DNA of 64,000 nucleotides from positions 34,149,549 to 34,213,548 of the forward strand of contig NC_088804.1 of assembly GCF_011386835.1 (NCBI RefSeq). Reading direction: 5' to 3'. Positions 56,628 through 64,000 of this stretch are shown here, one piece after another. The notes beneath the pieces are model-generated. The model worked only from the letters and a program-made list of their open reading frames with translations. It did no database searches and was not told the origin of the DNA. Each line of letters opens with the position of its first letter. The stretch's first letter is position 1. This stretch comes from Chrysemys picta bellii. Its lineage: Eukaryota; Chordata; Testudines; Emydidae. The position numbers were made by a program, and so were the translations under genes.

Positions 56628-59600
56628 GTTCAGCAGTTGGTATATCTGCACGATGATCCATGGCACAGACATTACCTATCTAGCTATCCTTCTAAGAAGC
56701 TTCCTATTTTATACATGCAAGGTAAGTGCCTTTCATCCACATACCTGCTTTTTACAAAAGAAAAATAATCAAGAAAAAAGTGGCTAGCAACTATAACTAG
56801 GAGCTTGGAATTATATTATTTGTGGCTTTCAGATCAGCCCAATTTTTGTTAAAATCTTAAGATCCAAAACAATTCTGTCTCCAGTTCATTTTATAATTGA
56901 TCTTCCTTAATAGGATTAAAGGAAGTGTCAGTATCCTGACTGCTAAATCTCAGATTGGATAATGTCTGCTTTAAATTCAGAAATGAAAGATCTTTGCATC
57001 CTGAAGCCACAACTTTTAATTTTATCCTGAGCTTAAATTTTTGCTTCAGCTCTATACTTCAGTAGCTCAGCTTCAATGTGAGGCACATAAGAATATTGCA
57101 TCATGTTACTGGAAGTGGTAATGTTGTATTTATGCACAGTACATGCTCTGCAGGCTTTTGTCCAAGTAGAACAAATGCTACTGACTTGATCTAAATATGT
57201 TCTTTGAACTCTGCTCCTAATTTCCTGTGCAGTTGACTCACTAATAAAACAGATTTCTCTCTTTCTTACACATACTCAGACAATATATTTTACGTTAGTA
57301 TAAAACCAACACTTTCAACATGAAAACCCTTTCAGTCTCATATTATAGCCTACTATACACTAGAAACATTGGGCCCAATGCATTCCTGGGGAATTTCAAC
57401 TAGCAATTAATTTGACCCATTGGCTAATAAATCCAACAGTTAACCAACCTCTTTTCACAGGGAACACAGCCTTATTATTCAGTAGGTGTTCAAAACTACA
57501 GAAGCTTCCACATTCATATTACAATATGAGACGTTGGAGACAAAGTTGCTTACAATTGAGTCTTTCCACAGTGCTCAAGGAATTAAAAAAAACAACAACA
57601 TACAGATGGTAAATATCCAAGTGGAACATTAACTAAAAGAACCTAACATACTTTCCAACACTTCTGTTCCATTGTCCGTCATGTCCTTACATCCAGAGCT
57701 GGTCCAACACGTGTAAACAGTCAAGCAAATAAAATGTTCCAATGAAATGGGAAAGATTTCACTTTATCTAGAGCAGCAAACAAGATATTGCACGCACACA
57801 TTTAACATCACTGTTACCAGCAAACCATCTGGAGACGCATCCTCCATGCACACAAATTAAGGGTCTGATTTGTGCTGCCCTTGAACTCTGTGCCAAAACT
57901 TGTACTGACACCCTCCTCTTTCCCCTGCCTTAGTCTAGTCTTCAAGCCCAGGTGCCTTAAGATGGATGCTGATTAAGTTGTCTAAAACTGGGATATAAGA
58001 GCTTAAACCTGAATTTAGGCAAATAACAATTGCACCCAAATTTGAAAATTGAGCCTGTTGTGTTTGCAGTGTGGGGAAGGCACTAGCTTTTGTTGGTTTT
58101 GTCTACTGATGGTATTTAATCTTTGTCTTGGTCATTGTGGACCTAGCTTTGAAAACTGGTTGCCTAAAATTATGTGTTATTTAGGCACCCAGCTTTGAGA
58201 AATAGGCTGACAGTTGCTATTGTAACTATTGTTTAGTGATTTGCTACATGGGGGGCTATAAAAATAAGATAGAATGTAGTAGCAGTGCTGATGGGCTCTG
58301 AAGACATCCCACCATCTTCATCCATAGGAGGTTGCCATGATGTGGGAGAGAGACCTTTGAGCATCAGGGTCTTAGTCTCACATTTTGGTTTTTGACATGT
58401 ATCTGCATGTGCCAAACTCTTGTGTGATGGGATGAACGACCACAAAAATGGTAATTGAAATATTAGAAATGACACCAGAGTTGAATCCCAAATAGAGAGA
58501 ATTGCCAAAGATGCAGAGAAAACTGGAGGGGAAAGGAAGAGAGAATTGCACATGGCATTTATAAAAATAACTTAAACATTCCAATATTTTACAAAATCAA
58601 GAAAAGGGAAATTGAAATTAAACATCCAAAAATGAATGGAATGCTACACAAATATTTATACAAATATTTATCCGAAAGCTGGGAAGATGTTATCAAATGG
58701 ATTTGCATTAAACAAGAAAACAGCTTCAGGAAAAACAAAAGAACAGTGGCATAATTTAACAAATCTGTATTTGGGGTGTTGCCAGCTGTAGGTGCTTACA
58801 AAAGGATTTCTTAACGAATTATTTTTAAAACTAATTTTCTGGGAAAATGTAAAATGCTGGTAGTTTAGTATCTCACAGTAAATACTCCAAACATTGAGGG
58901 ACATATTAATACTATTAATTCTCCTAATTTTGTAATAAGTAATACATAAATGTAAGCTGCTTTGCAAAGAAGGGTTGGAGCTCTGCCATTGAGGTTACAT
59001 TTAATAAGTATTATTTATGACATTACAAAAATGTAAGGACTTGAGCGTGTGTCTTATGAGTGGAATAACTACCATCTCCTGTGCTAAATACCTACAGAGT
59101 ATGGAGGCTGAGGAATTTCTTCATCCAGGGAATCATCATCATCACTGAGTTAATGGCAAAAACCATCAAGCCACTCTATTGAAAGGTATCTTCCAATCCC
59201 CCTTGCAAACTATAGTGATTAGTCACTAACTAACATGCTCTTCTTTTGTATAACTAAATGTGTCTTCTCCATACTCATTCTCTGCGGCCTTTGACAGTAT
59301 CAACCTGCCATTTCGCTTTCTCTGCCTAGTTTTTCTCTACTCTACGTTCTGTAGATTCTCTTGGCATTTCCCAAGGAGCTGTTTGTGGCCCCCTCCTTTT
59401 TTACATTCTCTGCACTTGTCGTCCAGTTGCCCTCCTTCACTCCCAGAGTTTGTTTTTTTTACCTACCAGATACCAAAACCCCTCAAATCTACTTTTCTCC
59501 CTCCCTGACCACAGCTCTGGTTCTCATTTCACCACTTTCTTAGACTAAATATGAAAATTGAACTGCTCATTTTTCCTATAAAAGCCTCTTCCAATCCTGC

Positions 59601-59887
59601 CTATTTCTCCAATAATTTAACTTTCCATCATGTTGATGCAAAAAAAAAAAAAATAGGGGGCTACATTAATAATATCAGCCAGTGTAGTGCATCTAAGATA
59701 TGTCTACCACCATGTGTAACTGATGGATTTTGCATGTTTCTGCCTCGCTGCTATTTTTATCTTGTATCATCAATACAAACAAGTGATTTTAGTAACAACA
59801 ACTATATTAAAACAGAGAAAGAAAAGCATCAAGCTCACATGGGAGAGATTTTCCTTCTAAACTGCAATTCCCAAGAGAGAAGTTGGG
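56628..59887. other. No gene recognised, 3.3 kb
   Basis: AT-rich. Around 57950-58200, phrases such as GGATATAAGAGCTTAAACC, CCCAAATTTGAAAATTGAG and TTATTTAGGCACCCAGC resemble the CTTAGGC/TTTGAAAA repeat class seen at 398-535, too worn to delimit. An A run lies at 59640-59653. Confidence 0.4.
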
Positions 59888-60055
59888 TGAGGTAATATTG
59901 TTTATTGGACAAACTTCTGTTGGTGAAAGAGACAGGCTTTCAAACTACACAGCATGTGTCTTTCACCAACAGCAGTTGGTCCAACAAACAGTATTCTCTC
60001 ACCCAGCTTGTCTCTCTAAGATCCTGGGACTAACACAGCTATAACACTGCAAAGG
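59888..60055 (-). mobile_element. tRNA-derived SINE with fold-back body, minus strand
   Basis: Reversed, it starts TGCAGTGTTATAGCTGTG and TTAGTCCCAGGATCTTAG, then GAGAGACAAGCTGGGTGAG. The body pairs GTTGGACCAACTGCTGTTGG with the inverted CCAACAGAAGTTTGTCCAA. This matches a SINE frequent in turtles and crocodilians ('cctgggaccaacacggctacaacaacactgca'). The copy is moderately diverged. Confidence 0.75.
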
Positions 60056-60357
60056 ATATTCCAAAGGACAGATGAAATTAGATACCCAGAAAAAGCTATT
60101 TGGTTCATTTTTCAGAGAACACAATTTTCATTGGCTGCAACTGAGTTTGTCGGCATACAGCTCATTTACACAAAGGATCTGATTAGTTTAAATGGTTTCA
60201 TTCGATCAGTAACCTCAGTGAAGTTTTTTGTTGGTGTTTTTTAAAGGTAGCTTCCTGATGCAGTACATGACTCTTTTCAGCCATTCATGAGCCAGGATTT
60301 TCTACCCGTACAATAAATTTACCAAGCCTGGCAAACTCCACCAAGATTTGCACTTTC
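60056..60357. other. No gene recognised
   Basis: Short AT-rich spacer between the SINE and module copy 2. Confidence 0.4.
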
Positions 60358-60542
60358 CTACAGATTATTGCCCTAGCACACCATAGTTGGCATAATGTAT
60401 TTCCTCCATTGTGGCAGAATTAATCTCATCATCATTGTAACTGTTAAAAACCAGACTACCATACATGGTCAAGGTCTCCAGGTCACTGGTATTATACTTG
60501 CCACCCCTACTCCAACAGCTCTATGTCAGTGGGTAGCATAAC
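60358..60542 (-). repeat. 185-bp module, copy 2
   Basis: About 97% identical to 53019-53203 over its exact length, in the same orientation, 7.3 kb away. It is not inside a TIR element. The minus-strand frame stays open with KYNTSDLETLTM and EINSATMEEIHYANYGVLGQ. The right side carries the complete AGCATAACTCAGC (60535-60547), the inverse of the GCTGAGTTATGCT found left of copy 1. The left flank is unrelated to copy 1, and no AATAAA follows there. Confidence 0.85.
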
Positions 60543-62949
60543 TCAGCCCAGCTGAAAGCCAGTCCCATTCATTTCAGTACTTTCAAGCAATATGTCATAT
60601 GGATTAAAAAAAAAAATTAAATGTTACAGCTGTTATTTTTGGTGCCTGGTCCCTGGTGGGCTATAAAGGAAACTTATGAGACTAGATAGATCCCAGCTTG
60701 GAATTCTACTACATGAGTTTTACTGCGGGGAATTTTGGTCCAGCCAATCTGATTGTTCTGTTTTTGCAGCCCATTCTATTATGATGAAACAACAATGGCT
60801 GATAAGATTTCCTTGTAAATGCTCGAGTATTCCCAGCTGACTATTGTATTTTGGAACTGTTCGTATCGTTGCAATGAAATCCTTATCTTTGAAACCATGG
60901 ACCTTAGTTATAACGGTCTCTTGTGCTAATGGACTTTTCCTAATATCCAAACAGTGTGAAACTTCCCCAAAGGACCTTTCACCTGGCCAAATTCTAGACT
61001 TTGGCTAGAACCTCAGGGTTTCAACACATTTCTCTAGCTATCTAGCCTCCCACCACAGTCCAATTTTCTGGTTCGTCACAAAATCTTTCTTTTTAAACTC
61101 TTTGCCTCTCTGCCATTGGAGGCACTTCCTGGTCTGTTGCTGTGTCATTGAGAAGCAGAAGGTCAGCACTACTGAAATTCACACAAAAATTGTAGGAAAA
61201 AAAGAAAACTACCTATATATATATGAGGGAAATGTTGCTAAAGTAAATGATGATGAATATTCTCAGCATGAGGAATCAAACACCAAAACAAACATCTATC
61301 TGGCTGTTGGCTGCCCTGGATGCATTGTAACAACTCCAGTCTTCTCAATACACTCTTTGTTCTGTAACGTTGAACAGAGGAGCCTGATTGTGTCATGTTC
61401 TGAGCACCTCCTTCCAGCTGCTTCATGCCTTCATTTGACAATGCATTGAGTGCACTCAGCTCTTGTCAAGGTGAGACCCGTAATAGTATCCCTTCTCCCC
61501 CCAGCACTTAAGAAATGCCCAAGGAAGCAGGCAGGCCAGGTGTTAAGAAAGGAACAGATAAGGCAACAAATGAGAGATGGTTCAGTGACCCAAAAGAGGT
61601 CAGACCGAAGCTGAAACTTAAACATTATAAACAGGAGGTTATGTAGCTGATCTAAAAATAATCATTCTATTTTTGTGTCTTAGCATTCCCAGCTGCTGCC
61701 TGCTGACCCAGGAAGAGAGGGCCTACAATGGGGAAATCAAGCCCAGCTCCCCCTCAGCAATGCAAAACACAATACCCTAGGCTGGTCCCAATGCCACTTT
61801 CTAAACCAATAGGAAAGCCGTTTGCAGACAGCTAAATGTCTTCTAATTGAATGAACTAACCCGGATATTAAATAAATACAACAAATCCTGCAGACAAATA
61901 CTCAGCAGCTCTGGCTACAGCTTCCTATGGTTGTCAACACACAGCTACCAGTGCCATTTTATAACCGGAAATCTTTAGGGCATCTGACCCCATCCTTTAC
62001 CTTCCCTTTCCTCCACTCCATTTTATGCACATCATCATAATTGTATGCCATCCAACAACTCAATATAATTGATAGTCTCTGATTGAGAAGATCCCAGAAC
62101 TGGAATGATTGTTAATGTTGCACGTCAGGGTAAAACAGCAATGGCAGTTATCTGGGAAAAGCCTGGATAAACACGCCAGCACTATGACCATTTCTAACCA
62201 GCTCCAAGAGACCTTCACTTTCACGGGTACTAAATTTTCTCAAAAAGCAGAGTATCATATTCTGCTATAGTGGAATGGCTGCTGCCATGACCAACAGTTT
62301 CAAATGGTTTTCATACTTTGTTTCATGCAGACTGATAAAATTAAAGATGACTCCAAGCCAAAGAATTTAGATCTCATATCAAACCCACAGCCTCATCCCA
62401 AAGATGAGAGGTGCTTGGAACCAGGGGGTTGTTCCGGCTTACAACAGGCAGAAGGGGTAACCACAAAAAGCAAGATCCAGGACTTTGATTTGGGCCCAAA
62501 CACCAGTTAACATTTTTTTCTCCACAATAAAAGTTTAAGTAGCCATGGGTTAGTTCTGTCTTTCCTGGCTGACTATTGGCTCAGTTTTAAGGTGCCATGC
62601 ACACCAAGGAACCACATACAAATGTTGAACCATTACCATCATCAGAAGCAGAAAGAGCACCATTGATTCATTTTAGGGAGCAATCTGTAGTCTCTTGAAC
62701 CGTTATCCTTATAGAAACATTAATATAATAAAAGAAAAATCTGTATATCACCATCCTCAAAATATCCGTTTTTAATACAGTATTGTATTGGTTATTTGTA
62801 TTCAAGGAACACTTGGCATTTATACATAGTACTTTACTTACTTCAAATCACAAACATTAACTAATGGATGCAACATCATGCTCAGTTTGTGTGGTAGTTT
62901 TTGTGAAGTGTGAAAACTGCAGATGAAGATAAGATTCAAACTCTTTTCT
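60543..62949. other. No gene recognised
   Basis: 2.4 kb of AT-rich sequence. A plus-strand frame at 61102-61449 (115 codons) has no recognisable domain. No repeat boundaries detected. Confidence 0.4.
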
Positions 62950-63025
62950 ACTAGTGAGCCAAGGCTGGATTTGAACTCCAGTCTCTAAATGGCAATGGCC
63001 AGTGCATTTAGCCTAACAAACAGTG
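62950..63025 (-). repeat. tRNA-like SINE remnant
   Basis: Reversed, it reads TTAGGCTAAATGCACTGGCC and then GAGACTGGAGTTCAAATCC, a good B-box-like GTTCAAATCC after an arm of roughly the right length, followed by AGCCTTGGCTC. No cloverleaf can be completed, so it is an old tRNA-derived SINE head rather than a working tRNA gene. Confidence 0.4.
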
Positions 63026-64000
63026 AAAGAATATTAAATAGTAAAGCTGGCTAACAAGGAGCCACCATCCCATAAGATGAAAGTGTGTCTTGTCTACATT
63101 ATATGAAGCTGTCTCCTACACAGAGTTGACTCTCAGAGACACATTACCAGTAGAAATAATTTTCTATTTCAGCTTTGGGTTTTTTAATTCCGCATATTAA
63201 AAGGAAAAGATCTATTAAGATTTAAAAATGTCAAAATACACTCATGTCGCTAATGCCAGTCTCCTTGAGAGACAGAAAGCAAGCATTGTGGCTCAAAACA
63301 GCCAACTCAACACTGACAATCAGAGAGGCTAAAATAATATAGGAGCAATAAGAAATGTGCTTTGAACTGTCAGCCCCTTCGCTTTGTTAACTTCACTTAG
63401 AATCTTATTTACAAATAGAGAAATATGTCCTGTTTCTTGACATTCCTAAAAAAAGCAGAAGTACCAACACTAATGAGTTGTGAAAAATATTATACCAGGG
63501 TGATCCTAGGTCAGTAGGGGATCTAGTATCCTGCCCCTATCCCTGCAAGTTCCTTTCCTCCCAGCAATTTACCATTAAGGAAGACAAGTGTAATTCCCAT
63601 ATGTCCTCCAGACTCCTATCAGCTGCAATCCTGGTTCACTGGAAAGTGATTGACAGCCAATACACAGGATTATGGGGCACATCTAAGACCAAGGGGCTGC
63701 CGGAACTGAGTTCCATCTGCAGCACCATTCTGCTAGCAGAGACCTGAACACCAGGATCGGTGTTTCAGGTTCCCTTGTTGCTACTACTCTAGCCTTTATG
63801 CCATCTATTCTTGGTCCTTCTGAAAAACAAAACCCACAGACCTTTCTGCAGCATGGCTGTGTATCAGAAGAAGGGTGAAGAGCTGATTGGAGGTTTTCCA
63901 GGATAAAATAGTTCAAGACTTTTACCTGATTTAAAAAAAAAAGTCATCTCAGTAAAATCTAGTCACTTTGATCAATATGATGGCAAATGGTAACATACTG
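63026..64000. other. No gene recognised
   Basis: Nothing identifiable. A minus-strand 77-codon frame at 63683-63916 shows no domain. Confidence 0.4.

Noticed and set aside
62950..63025. Functional tRNA gene
   Set aside because: A B-box-like segment exists, but no full cloverleaf or terminator could be formed.

Overview
This window is vertebrate nuclear DNA, most likely from a turtle and probably a hidden-necked (cryptodire) turtle. The evidence is its repeat content. It has many CR1 LINE copies with the tail and 3'-UTR wording familiar from turtles, a Cry-type tRNA-derived SINE, a second tRNA-derived SINE common in turtles and crocodilians, an old MIR, L2-like LINE tails and many GC-rich fold-back DNA transposons. 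I cannot name the species. I find no host protein-coding exon, rRNA or functional tRNA. The long reading frames that can be explained are transposon proteins or chance frames inside GC-rich palindromic repeats. The window reads as intergenic or intronic DNA.

Layout, left part (1-25 kb): a palindromic repeat and the first hAT-type fold-back element (725-1058); a TIR element at 4856-5759; a plus-strand CR1 (6028-9239) split by a 1.2-kb solo-LTR-like insertion (7297-8501) and carrying a second CR1 tail in its 3' UTR (8992-9066). A minus-strand CR1 (11491-14710) is split by a younger CR1 (11845-13467) with an unbroken reverse transcriptase frame. A second hAT fold-back element lies at 15039-15272, then a Cry-type SINE with a tandem dimer tail (16364-16916), CR1 fragments, a hAT inside a CR1 (19576-19838), and a TIR element containing a DIRS-like fragment (22766-23466).

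Middle part (25-43 kb): mostly unannotated AT-rich DNA with fold-back repeats, a third hAT fold-back element (32495-32813) sitting in an L2-like tail, a perfect 35-bp inverted repeat (33576-33671), a Harbinger-like element with TTA target duplication (35664-36414), a GC-rich TIR element (38712-39615), a MIR (40941-41149) and another hAT (42550-42925).

Right part (43-64 kb): a near full-length but inactivated CR1 (about 43260-47657) with a recognisable ORF1 (Cys-rich segment plus SGNH esterase) and ORF2 (endonuclease plus reverse transcriptase); a hAT-like element (48485-49052); a TIR element (52672-53695) containing a 185-bp module that recurs at 60358-60542; a TAGGGTTACC-ended element (55959-56627); and a tRNA-derived SINE (59888-60055). 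The last 3.4 kb hold little that I recognise.

No cooperating gene system is present. The interest lies in the layered transposition history, where junctions and target-site duplications can be read to the base, and in two unexplained items: the 185-bp duplicated module and the perfect 35-bp hairpin. Family names come from memory of turtle repeats and were not checked against a library.
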